Source of the DNA: Zobellia barbeyronii
GTDB lineage: Bacteria > Bacteroidota > Bacteroidia > Flavobacteriales > Flavobacteriaceae
Reading direction: 5' to 3'
DNA length: 64,000 bases
Assembly: GCF_018603515.1 (NCBI RefSeq)
Contig: NZ_JACATN010000006.1
Span: forward strand, 124,001 to 188,000
Each line of letters starts with the position of its first letter. The first letter of the stretch is position 1. A model generated the notes under the pieces. That model saw only the letters and a program-made list of their open reading frames with translations. It did not search any database and was not told where the DNA came from. Positions 17,601 through 25,700 of the stretch are shown piece after piece. A program made the translations under genes and the position numbers.

Positions 17601-18828
17601 GGCAAGACTCATTAATATGGGCCTTAAAGTCTTGGCTTTCACGATGGATAACGGTTATATATCCGAACAAGCCAAAGCAAACGTAGACCGTATAGTAAAG
17701 AAACTTGGTGTAGACCATGTATATGGCCATACACCGCATATGAACGAGATATTTGTTGATAGCCTAAACCAACATCACAATGTATGTAACGGTTGTTTTA
17801 AAACCATTTATACGCTTAGCACTAAAATAGCACTTGAAAATAATATTCCGTTTATAGTTACCGGTCTTAGTCGCGGACAGTTTTTTGAAACCAGACTTAC
17901 CGAAGAACTTTTTTGGGATGAAGACCTAGACACTGCCAAAATAGACAATACCATTTTAGAAGCTAGAAAATTGTATCACCAAGAGTCCGATGCCGTAAAA
18001 AGGCTTTTGGATGTATCCATATTTGATGACGAAAGCGTTTTTGAAAAAGTAGAGTTCGTAGATTTTTATAGATTTAGTGATGTTAGCTTGGAAGAAATGC
18101 TGGTTTATTTAAAAGATAAAGCCAGTTGGATACGCCCAACGGACACAGGAAGGTCTACCAACTGTTTAATTAATCAGGTTGGTATTTATGTGCATAAAAA
18201 AGATTTAGGGTATAGCAACTATTCTTTCCCTTATAGTTGGGATGTGAGACTAGGCCATAAAACAAGAGATGAAAGTCTAGAGGAAATCAATGAAGTTATA
18301 GACGAAAAAGAAGTGTTGCGAATAATGGATGAAATTGGGTATGAATCATCACAACCACAATGGGAAAACAACTCAAAATTGGTTGCCTATTACACTGGAA
18401 AACAAGATATATCCATAAAAGAGATTCAAAATTTCTTAGCAAAGCAATTGCCATCCTATATGCTTCCTACGATTTATAAACACGTAGATGAAATGCCACT
18501 TACCAAAAATGGAAAGGTAGACAAGAAAGGTCTGAAAAACCTTTCTGCAGTTCAATTGGCTATGAATACCACATACTCTGCTCCAAGAAATGAAATTGAC
18601 GAACTCTTAGAGAAAATTTGGGTAGAGGTCCTGCAATTGAATAAAGTTGGGATTCATGATGATTTTATTACTCTGGGAGGTCATTCACTGGCGGCCATCC
18701 GGGTTACAGCTCGTATTAACGAAGAAATAGAATATAATTTCCCATTAAATAAGATATTTGAAATGCCTACTATTGCAGAATATTCAAATTATATAGAAGA
18801 AACATTGAAATCTCTTTTAGAAGAGTAA
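14686..18828 (+). CDS. NRPS C-A-T with PP-loop ATPase inserted in the A domain
   Basis: A 1380-residue module. Condensation domain: about 10-440, with LHHLVTDAVS (H138, H139, D143). Adenylation domain starts near 455, with A3 YILYTSGSTGKPKG, A4 GFDLTITST, A5 NEYGPTEATVG and A8 KLRGHRIELSDIE. I read its pocket as DLTKIGEVGK, resembling asparagine codes. After A8, at about residues 893-1228, a foreign domain intervenes: zinc-ribbon cysteines C899/C902 and C919/C922, the PP-loop SGGKDS (963-968), CNGC (1034-1037), and GRSTNCLIN with a DVRLGHKTRDE ending. This is the layout of N-acetyl-sugar amidotransferases (WbpG/PseA type). The A domain then resumes (KLVAYYTGK, PLTKNGKVDK) and a carrier domain follows (LGGHS, Ser1334). 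There is no thioesterase, so the chain passes to the C-A-T-TE protein. The insert may turn a tethered amide into an amidine or thioamide; this is inference. Confidence 0.93.
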   Translation: MMNEQKDTFLALTKSQSALWAGQKMHPNVPLHNVVYTFEITGDIDKMTFEKAFERLIETSDILRIIFSEERGIPNQTVRSEVDFSLEFIDLTHHQNNTTIDKWLHERTLKLMDISERVFDTALLKTGSNNYVWFLKLHHLVTDAVSNSILYRRMSSFYTSEITNTMAAVENFPSFSDYIKFEHEQSTTSVNNDSNKYWEERTKNLLEKPKLYGEKIDNSTAARRITLDLGTQRSQQLRELANRKEFKGWTEDLTLFNIFLTLYSSYIYRVSGQEKIAIGAPAHNRSTREFQKTAGLFIEVLPLVIDIENEDTFISLFNRIKIETNNYLRNARPGSATVQTNSSSNTILNFIHADFPDFNGFPTKTEWIHSDHIDSSHALRTHVYDMNNSGDFKIAFDINCNTFSDATAEEIPVHFLNLLDAFLRNSEQSIRKPGLLDTAPVDELLIEELSTPFKSVIQSFEENINNSPNSVALQFVNEILTYNILNKKANQLAHYLKTKGINEKSRIALHFNRGSDYVISVLAVLKTGAAFTPIASDQPVERVKYITSNSKSVLLLSQSDLISKIDIPDIGILDVQKESSIINEQPFTNLEIQPSPESLSYILYTSGSTGKPKGVLISQQALSNYIFWAKEAYHTNEKSIFPLFTSIGFDLTITSTFLPLVSGGRINVYKESVTGPDVSLLKVLDDNLVNYIKLTPSHLALFKEKELSTSYIHTMIVGGEELKSNLAKSIKKAFPNELKIYNEYGPTEATVGCIVAEYNESNHTKATVPIGLPISNMSAYVLDEYKNRVPKGVVGELHLSGLGLSDGYANDLSLTAEKFIENPFISDKKMYHTGDLARINKNGSFEYMGRSDEQVKLRGHRIELSDIESNLTEFSEIENCAVVLVESKKTTPEDEVVNCTKCGLPSNYPNTDFDEKGVCHLCTAFETYKDKTERYFKNDEQLVSLLTSKRESNPNYDCISLLSGGKDSTYVLARLINMGLKVLAFTMDNGYISEQAKANVDRIVKKLGVDHVYGHTPHMNEIFVDSLNQHHNVCNGCFKTIYTLSTKIALENNIPFIVTGLSRGQFFETRLTEELFWDEDLDTAKIDNTILEARKLYHQESDAVKRLLDVSIFDDESVFEKVEFVDFYRFSDVSLEEMLVYLKDKASWIRPTDTGRSTNCLINQVGIYVHKKDLGYSNYSFPYSWDVRLGHKTRDESLEEINEVIDEKEVLRIMDEIGYESSQPQWENNSKLVAYYTGKQDISIKEIQNFLAKQLPSYMLPTIYKHVDEMPLTKNGKVDKKGLKNLSAVQLAMNTTYSAPRNEIDELLEKIWVEVLQLNKVGIHDDFITLGGHSLAAIRVTARINEEIEYNFPLNKIFEMPTIAEYSNYIEETLKSLLEE
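17371..18372 (+). other. Inserted N-acetyl-sugar amidotransferase-like PP-loop domain
   Basis: This marks the in-frame insert within the NRPS adenylation domain. It begins just before the CTKC zinc-ribbon pair and ends before KLVAYY, where the A-domain C-terminal subdomain resumes. Landmarks are FDEKGVCHLCTAFE, SGGKDS, FTMDNGYISEQAKANVDRI, GLSRGQFFETRL and DTGRSTNCLIN. All fit one continuous PP-loop amidotransferase fold of about 330 residues. The reading frame is intact through both junctions, and base composition looks like the surrounding gene. Confidence 0.85.
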
Positions 18829-18863
18829 AACCTTTTGTACCCTGTTTACGTAAGTAGATTTGT

Positions 18864-19349
18864 ATGCAACGCAAAAAAGAACATACCGGTGCTTCTACCA
18901 GACCAGAGCTTATAAAATATATAGCTTTGGTGATTGCTCTATGCTATGTCCTGAACCCCTTGCATCATCAAATAAGTACTGTGTTTCATAAGGTTTCACA
19001 TGCTTTAGAGATGCCTGACTCCGTTATTGGTCATGACTCTTTTTCAGATAATGAAAATATGCATCATGCCCATGAACATGTTGCCGAAGCAAGTAACCAC
19101 GAACACAAATTAATTAAAATCATTGATTCCATTTTTGATGCTTCTAATACTAATGAATCATCAAAAGATAAGCTGCTTGCTGATTTTAAGTTTGATAAAC
19201 ATATTACCACAGATTATTATCTCTACAACCACATTCTTTATGTGAGCTTTTTACAAAACTTTAAATCCGTAGAAAATAGCCTTAAATTAGGCCATTCTAC
19301 CATCTTAGAAGAGCCGCCACGGCAAGCAGTCCTTCCCACTTCCATTTAG
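18864..19349 (+). CDS. Small His-rich membrane-anchored protein, possible metal binder
   Basis: A 161-residue protein with no family I recognise. A hydrophobic segment at about residues 18-33 (YIALVIALCYVLNPLHH) could be a signal anchor. The following stretch is strikingly rich in histidine: LHHQISTVFHKVSHALE, VIGHDSF, NMHHAHEHVAEASNHEHK. The C-terminal half (FDKHITTDYYLYNHILYVSF) has few histidines. It starts 35 bases after the NRPS stop and precedes the TonB receptor by about 100 bases on the same strand. His clusters next to a HupE permease and a TonB receptor suggest a periplasmic metal chaperone or sensor. The metal and mechanism are unknown. Confidence 0.7.
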   Translation: MQRKKEHTGASTRPELIKYIALVIALCYVLNPLHHQISTVFHKVSHALEMPDSVIGHDSFSDNENMHHAHEHVAEASNHEHKLIKIIDSIFDASNTNESSKDKLLADFKFDKHITTDYYLYNHILYVSFLQNFKSVENSLKLGHSTILEEPPRQAVLPTSI

Positions 19350-19451
19350 GATTTAACCCCTACACTTTTAATTAACGACTCAGTATCAAGACTTTGCATT
19401 TATCCATTTATGGGGTAAGGTGCCTATGCGCTTAATACTATCAATCTTTAT

Positions 19452-21686
19452 ATGATGAAAAAATATATTACAATTATAGTACTACTAACTTTTTACATCG
19501 GCGTCAATGCCCATGATTTAAGCGGTACTGTAACCAACGAAGACCAAATTGCCCTAGAAGGTGTTGGTGTTTATAATAAAACAACCGGCGGATATACTTA
19601 CACGAATGTCTCAGGTTATTTTGAACTTGATGATATCTCTCTTGGGGATGTTATTTATTTTTATAGCTTAGGTTATAAAAACCATCAATTAACCATTTCT
19701 GAAAGCCTTTTAGATGGCAAAATCAATGTTGCCCTAAAAGAATCTGCAGTATCACTAGATCAAGTAGTGCTAGTATCTAAGGTTAATGCCTTAAGTAATT
19801 TTGTTAATGTTGATGTTAAGGCCAACCCGGTAAAATCTTCTCAAGAAATATTAAGAAAAGTACCAGGACTAATAATCGGTCAACATGCTGGTGGAGGAAA
19901 AGCAGAGCAGATTTTCTTAAGAGGATTTGATATTGATCACGGAACAGATTTAGCAATTAACGTAGATGGCCTTCCTGTAAATATGGTTTCCCATGCTCAC
20001 GGACAAGGTTATTCAGATATGCACTTTATCATTCCCGAAACCATTGATAACATTGACTTTGGAAAAGGGCCATATTACGCTAACAAGGGTAATTTTAATA
20101 CCGCAGGATATATCGATTTAAAAACCAAACGGAAACTTGACGAAAATTTGATTTCAGCGGAAATCGGTCAGTTCAATACCTTGCGTACCGTAGGTTTGTT
20201 CAAAGTAGCTGAAAGCGACTTTAACAATGCTTATATCGCTTCTGAACTAGTTCTAACGGACGGTCCTTTTGATTCTTCACAAAATTTCAACCGGATTAAT
20301 ATGATGGGGCGCTACACGTTCAATAATCGTGAAGACCAAGATTTGAGTGTTACAATTTCTCATTTTCAGAGTAAGTGGGATGCTTCTGGTCAAGTTCCAC
20401 AACGTACAATTGATGCTGGGTTGATTGGCAGATTTGGAGCAATTGATGATACTGAAGGTGGAAATACCAGCCGAAGTAACATCCTATTAAATCATAGTAA
20501 ACAGTTAGATGAACATTCTAGAGTAAAATCTAAAGCATATTTGACCAAGTATGACTTTGAGCTTTTTTCCAATTTTACATTTTTCTTGGAAGATCCTATA
20601 AATGGTGACCAAATTAGACAATATGAAGACCGTACCGTAATAGGTGCCGAGACTAGCTATGAGCATTCCGTTCATATTGGTGACCATGATTCTCAGTTAA
20701 AATATGAATCAGGTATAGGACTTAGATATGATGATGTAAATGATGTACAATTATCTCGAACAAAAAACCGTCAAACTTTATTGGAGCGCCTTGCCTATGG
20801 CGACGTTGACGAACTGAATGCCTATGGCTTCTTTGATGTTACTTATAAGAGAAATAAATGGACGTTGAATACAGGCCTGCGATTAGACTATTTTAAGTTC
20901 GACTATGTAAACAAACTAACCGAAACTTACGATAGCAAAAGTGAGAACAAGCTTTTTCTTGGACCAAAACTGAATATTATCTACGCCCCTACTCCCAACT
21001 TACAGCTTTTTGCTAAATCTGGTATTGGCTATCACTCAAACGATACTAGAGTTGTAACAGCAAACAACGGCAAGGAGATACTACCCTTAGCCTATGGAGG
21101 TGATTTAGGAGCTATTTTCAAACCTGTAGATAAATTGGTTATCAACGCCGCCTTATGGACACTGTTTTTAGACCAAGAATTTGTTTATGTTGGAGACGCG
21201 GGTATAGTAGAGCCAAGCGGTAAAACCAAGAGACTAGGTGTTGATTTTGGCTTGCGTTATCAATTAACTGATTGGCTTTATGCTAATGGAGACGTTAATT
21301 ACACTTATGCAAGAAGTACTGAAGAACCTGACGGAGCGGACTTTATTCCGCTTGCACCAGACTTAACATCTTCAGCTGGACTCTCATTTATAGATATCAA
21401 GAATTTTTCTGGAGGAATTAACTACAAGTACGTCAAAAACAGACCCGCGAACGAAGATAATTCTATAATTGCCGAAGGTTATTTTGTAACAGACTTGAAC
21501 CTGAATTATTCAATTAAGAATTGGACCTTGGGTGTTATTGTCGAAAACCTTTTTGATACAGAATGGAACGAAACCCAATTTGCTACAGAAAGTAGATTAT
21601 TTAATGAAGCCGAACCGGTTGAAGAAATTCACTTTACACCAGGTATTCCGTTTTACCTAAGAGGGAAGATATCGGTAAACTTTTAG
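19452..21686 (+). CDS. TonB-dependent outer-membrane receptor
   Basis: A 744-residue receptor. Signal peptide to about residue 20, then a CarboxypepD_reg-like domain (LSGTVTNEDQIALEGVGVY, to about residue 100), a plug domain (NPVKSSQEILRKVPGLIIG, IFLRGFDIDHGTDLAINVDG, VSHAHGQGYSDMHFIIPE) and a 22-strand-type barrel ending in the terminal strand FYLRGKISVNF. The plug motif with HGTDLA and SHAHGQGY is a subgroup pattern I associate with metal-related receptors rather than SusC glycan receptors; there is no SusD gene. The annotated start has a second ATG three bases later. It closes the rightward peptide arm and is followed by a strong terminator. It probably imports the metal-loaded peptide product or a related metal complex. 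Ligand identity is inference. Confidence 0.9.
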   Translation: MMKKYITIIVLLTFYIGVNAHDLSGTVTNEDQIALEGVGVYNKTTGGYTYTNVSGYFELDDISLGDVIYFYSLGYKNHQLTISESLLDGKINVALKESAVSLDQVVLVSKVNALSNFVNVDVKANPVKSSQEILRKVPGLIIGQHAGGGKAEQIFLRGFDIDHGTDLAINVDGLPVNMVSHAHGQGYSDMHFIIPETIDNIDFGKGPYYANKGNFNTAGYIDLKTKRKLDENLISAEIGQFNTLRTVGLFKVAESDFNNAYIASELVLTDGPFDSSQNFNRINMMGRYTFNNREDQDLSVTISHFQSKWDASGQVPQRTIDAGLIGRFGAIDDTEGGNTSRSNILLNHSKQLDEHSRVKSKAYLTKYDFELFSNFTFFLEDPINGDQIRQYEDRTVIGAETSYEHSVHIGDHDSQLKYESGIGLRYDDVNDVQLSRTKNRQTLLERLAYGDVDELNAYGFFDVTYKRNKWTLNTGLRLDYFKFDYVNKLTETYDSKSENKLFLGPKLNIIYAPTPNLQLFAKSGIGYHSNDTRVVTANNGKEILPLAYGGDLGAIFKPVDKLVINAALWTLFLDQEFVYVGDAGIVEPSGKTKRLGVDFGLRYQLTDWLYANGDVNYTYARSTEEPDGADFIPLAPDLTSSAGLSFIDIKNFSGGINYKYVKNRPANEDNSIIAEGYFVTDLNLNYSIKNWTLGVIVENLFDTEWNETQFATESRLFNEAEPVEEIHFTPGIPFYLRGKISVNF

Positions 21687-21706
21687 TTCCTCCTTAGACT
21701 TTGTAC

Positions 21707-21742
21707 AAACGGAGATATGATACATTTGTCATATCTCCGTTT
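21707..21742 (+). terminator. Rho-independent terminator after the TonB receptor
   Basis: AAACGGAGATATGA (21707-21720) pairs over 14 bases with TCATATCTCCGTTT (21729-21742) around an 8-base loop, followed by TCTTGTTT. It lies 21 bases after the receptor stop and marks the end of the peptide operon. Confidence 0.8.
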
Positions 21743-21780
21743 TCTTGTTTACGGCCTAAATGAAAGTTAGTTAGAATGAT

Positions 21781-21810
21781 TTTGTTTATAGTAGTTCTGA
21801 CTTATCTTTG
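21781..21810 (+). promoter_or_regulatory. Bacteroidota-type promoter of the CpsB gene
   Basis: TTTG (21781-21784), an 18-base spacer and TATCTTTG (21803-21810) match the Bacteroidota -33 TTTG / -7 TAnnTTTG consensus. Transcription would start near 21817, giving a leader of about 70 bases before the ATG at 21887. It sits directly after the terminator of the previous operon. Confidence 0.6.
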
Positions 21811-21886
21811 TATTGTACAAAACAAAACATCATAAATATCGGTATTATCCGTTATACTTCTTGAGTTATTAACGAAACCACTTTAA

Positions 21887-22627
21887 ATGTTTCACTTTTT
21901 CAATAAGAAAAAATTTTTGGTCGATTATCTCGATGGCTTTATCGACATACATAATCATATATTACCAGGCATAGATGATGGGGCTAAGACTGTAGATGAA
22001 TCTATTGCTCTTATAAGGTCTTTTTCTGAATTTGGGGTCAAGCATTTTATTGCCACTCCACATATCATGTCTAACTACTATCCTAATACCAGAGAAACTA
22101 TTGGAGCTTCGCTAACAGAGTTGAAAAATGCACTGTTGCAAAATGGCTTAAAGGATGTTTCAGTAGAAGCTTCCGCTGAACATATGATTGATGATAATTT
22201 TGAGTCTTTATTAGAAAATGAGGGCATCATGCCACTGAAGAAAGATTATTTATTGGTAGAAATGTCATATTTACAACCACCAATAAACTTTGAGGAAGCA
22301 ATTATAAAAACAGCTTCGAAACGCTTTTTTCCTATACTGGCACATCCTGAGAGATATGGGTTTTTACACCATAGAAAGAAAAGATATCAGGAATACAAAG
22401 ATAATGGTATCCAATTTCAAATGAATCTTTTATCCCTTAGTGAGTACTACGGAAAAGAAGTGCCAAAAGTAGCGGTAGAACTTTTAGAGAAAGGTTTAAT
22501 AGATTTTGTTGCATCTGATGTACATAATATGTCTCAGCTCAATGCGCTAAAAAAACTAACCCTTTCTAAAAAAATGATAGAGCAACTTCTCCCATTAATC
22601 AACAATACCATTCAGACCTTTTATTAA
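21887..22627 (+). CDS. CpsB/CapC-type PHP tyrosine phosphatase
   Basis: A 246-residue PHP-fold phosphatase that removes phosphate from the C-terminal tyrosines of Wzc-type kinases. Metal-binding motifs are in order: FIDIHNHILPGIDDGAKT near the N-terminus, FIATPHI, SAEHMIDD, LAHPERY and ASDVHN. Length is normal for the family. It stands alone with its own promoter and is bounded downstream by a bidirectional terminator. Its partner kinase is encoded at 29225-31609 on the other strand, so this gene probably marks the left end of the EPS locus. A phosphatase role in cycling Wzc is the family expectation. Confidence 0.9.
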   Translation: MFHFFNKKKFLVDYLDGFIDIHNHILPGIDDGAKTVDESIALIRSFSEFGVKHFIATPHIMSNYYPNTRETIGASLTELKNALLQNGLKDVSVEASAEHMIDDNFESLLENEGIMPLKKDYLLVEMSYLQPPINFEEAIIKTASKRFFPILAHPERYGFLHHRKKRYQEYKDNGIQFQMNLLSLSEYYGKEVPKVAVELLEKGLIDFVASDVHNMSQLNALKKLTLSKKMIEQLLPLINNTIQTFY

Positions 22628-22672
22628 AAAGAACAAATAGTACTCGTAATTTATCCCAACTAAACATATAAA

Positions 22673-22703
22673 AAAAAATGCCGCTGAATCAGCGGCATTT
22701 TTT
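22673..22703. terminator. Bidirectional terminator between cpsB-like and giant secreted protein
   Basis: AAAAAATGCCGCTG (22673-22686) pairs perfectly with CAGCGGCATTTTTT (22690-22703) around a 3-base loop. A and T runs on both sides allow it to serve the rightward phosphatase gene and the leftward gene ending at 22718. Confidence 0.88.
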
Positions 22704-22717
22704 AATTCTATAATAAA

Positions 22718-25700
22718 TTATTGGTTTTGGATTAAAAATTTCATCGTAACAGGTTTACCTCTATTATTGGCAATATTTAAAAAATATATACCGTCTTGCA
22801 AAAGATGAACAGGCACTTGATATGTATCAGTATCTACAACAATAACATCTTCTGCTCTTATACCACTTATTAAACGTCCTTGTTGATCATGTAAATTAAT
22901 ACCTAACATTGTGAAATTTTCAGGCTGATTTAAAATCCGGATAGTTGCCACACCTTCTCTTATAGGGTTCTTCTCTAAAATAAAGCCCATTTTATCGCCT
23001 TCAATTGTCTCTGCAACAGTAATAGTTACACTGTCGGAATGTGTTTCTCCTCCTGCATTACTTACAGTGAGCACTACCTCATAAGTACCATTTTCTAAGA
23101 ATGTACTAGCACTATCTGCATCTTCTGAAGTATTACCATTATCAAAATCCCACAAATAACTTTCAATATCTCCGATTGAATTACTACCGGTAAAAGTTAC
23201 CTCAAGAGGAGCACTACCTTCTGCAGGTGCTGCTTCCGCGACTGCTAGTAAACCATTTTCAGGTACAACAGTTACGGTAACATCATCAGAAACCGATTCT
23301 CCTTCATCATCTGTAACGGTAAGTAAAAATATGTATACTCCAATATCCAGGTTACTAACTGATAATTCACTTGTATTTTCACTACTTAATGTAGCTGTAT
23401 CAGGACCACTATCTTGTGTCCAGGTAAAAGTAACAACACCACCATCAGAATCAGAACCTGATCCAGAAAGCACAACGCTATTAACTGGTAAAGTTAACAT
23501 TTGATCTAAACCTGCATCTACTATTGGAGCTCCCTCAACCACCGGTTCAATAATTTCAATACCTGAAATTTTAGGGAATTCAGTAACAGGACTCAATGTT
23601 ATTGTTAAGCTACCATCAGTTACATCAATACCACTAAAAGTCTCAATAATTGCTGTAGCCGCTCCTCCTGCTTCAACAAAAATATCATAGTTTTCTTTCT
23701 GCTCCTGCCCCTCTACATCAATATTAAATACTCTAGAACCAGCACCACCTGCAGAACCATCTCCAGGCACGCCATAGTATATCTCAGCAAAATGAAGATT
23801 CACGCTATGTTGACCGTTGACGACAGGAATCTCATAAATTAAGCTACCACTTGTTCTATAACGTTCGGTTTGGTACAGTATATCATTCTCTGTATTAGCA
23901 ATCTCAATAGCATTTGTTAATGTAGTCCCTCCATTTGAGTGCTGATCGTAAGCCCAATTTATACCATCATATATGAAATTTGAACCACCACTGTTAATTC
24001 GTGTAACTGTAGATGTACTTGATTTCGTTACCGAAACATCATCAAAACCTCTATCACCCTCTTCATCTGTAACAGTCAAACGAAAAACATATAAACCATC
24101 AATAAGATTGCTTGCTATCAATTCCGTAGTCGGATCCCCTATTAAAGTGACTGTATTTGGACCACTTTCTTGAGTCCATTGGTAAGAAACTATTTCACCA
24201 CCATCAGGATCGCTACCTGAGCCTACTAATGTTACTTCGTTTGTAGAAATTATCTTATCAGCCCCCGCGTTTGCAATTGGCCTATTGTCAAGTAAAAGTG
24301 GAGTCGTATTTTCATAGATTCTTAAAACCTTATCATTTAACCAGCCATTTGAGACTACATCCAAATCACCATCACTATCTATATCAACAACTCTAGCACC
24401 ATCATGGTGTTCATACCCTAAAGCTCCATCGTCCAAAATTACTTTTTTGAATTCACCAGAACCACAAAGGTCATTTTCAAAGGCTATTAAGCGAGGATTA
24501 TCCCCTCTCCATTCTCCCACAACAATATCTTGATCACCATCAAAATCAATATCTATGGCAAAGACACTTAAACTTCCGTTGATATCACTATCTAAGTCAT
24601 GTCTAATCCATAATTGTGTTGGGTCAGAAGGAGCTTCAAACCAGGCAAACTCAGTTCTTAATCCTGTTCCATTTCCCCCTCCTCCTACACCTAACTGTCC
24701 TACAACAGCATCCAAATCACCATCACGATCAAAATCAGCTAACTGCGCTCGATCTGCCGTAGTGCTATAAACATCATCTATTCCTGTTTCAAATTTCTCA
24801 AAATTTATATCTCCGTTATTACGTAACCAATTTACACCCTGAAACAAATCAAGGTCTCCATCACGGTCTATGTCACCTGCCTGAATATCCTCTCCGGATG
24901 AATCAGGGCTTACATCAACCAAACTCCACATATCTGTTGTGATATTAGTAGATGGCGTCAACATTTGAATTGGGGAGTTAGTAGATTCAGCCCCATTCCA
25001 GTTTATTGCCATTCTGTAAGTAGTTGAATCATCAAACACACCACCCGCAATACCTGCCAAGAAAGGCTCTACATAATCAGTATCACCTTCAGGAATATTT
25101 TCATAAACCGTAAAATTACCATTACCATCATTTTGAGCCCATATTAACTGCGCTCCTTTATATGCACCAGTTGTCCCCAATAGGTCCATATCTCCATCTC
25201 CGTCAAAATCATAAACATGGGCTACATTATTAAAATTATCCCCTATTTCGTTTTTCACCCAATCCCCGGAAGCAGAACCTGAATTTTTATACCACCAACC
25301 ACCAGTAACAATATCTTTAAGACCATCGCCATCTAAATCATCATCAGCAAAAGTATATACCACTGTATACGGGTTAGGTGCAAATTCATGAACTACCCAA
25401 GATTCTGGAAATGGTGTCTCATTACATGTTACCAATCCAGTAACATTCACAATTACTTCATCATAAATACCTGTACCTGTGTGATCCGCATTATATAATT
25501 CTATTTTAATCGTATGTTCCCCGTTAGACAAACCATCTATTGGAATTGGATCATAACCGTAATATTTATCTATTAAATTATCATCAATAAAATAATGGAT
25601 ATGCGTATCATCTTCATTAATTACCCAATTATCTACTCTAAAAGCTACTTCAAAAGGTTGATTAACATCCCACCCATTAGAAGGTGAAAGTATCGTAATA

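Noticed and set aside
14686-18828. Assembly artefact fusing an NRPS with a separate amidotransferase gene
   Set aside because: A-domain motifs resume in frame after the insert (KLVAYY, NGKVDK) followed by a carrier domain, and the insertion point is the known A8-A9 site, so an authentic interrupted domain is more likely, though raw reads were not available.
18855-18862. TAGATTTG, an exact TAnnTTTG match before the His-rich gene
   Set aside because: It ends one base before the start codon, so transcription would start inside the coding sequence. The gene is more likely read through from the NRPS gene.
19350-19451. Possible riboswitch upstream of the TonB receptor
   Set aside because: ACCCC and GGGGT segments can form a 5-base stem, but no conserved cobalamin-type or other known riboswitch core could be recognised in about 100 bases.
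19452-21686. SusC-type glycan receptor
   Set aside because: No SusD gene adjoins it, the size (744 residues) is smaller than usual SusC, and the plug motif HGTDLA/SHAHGQGY differs.
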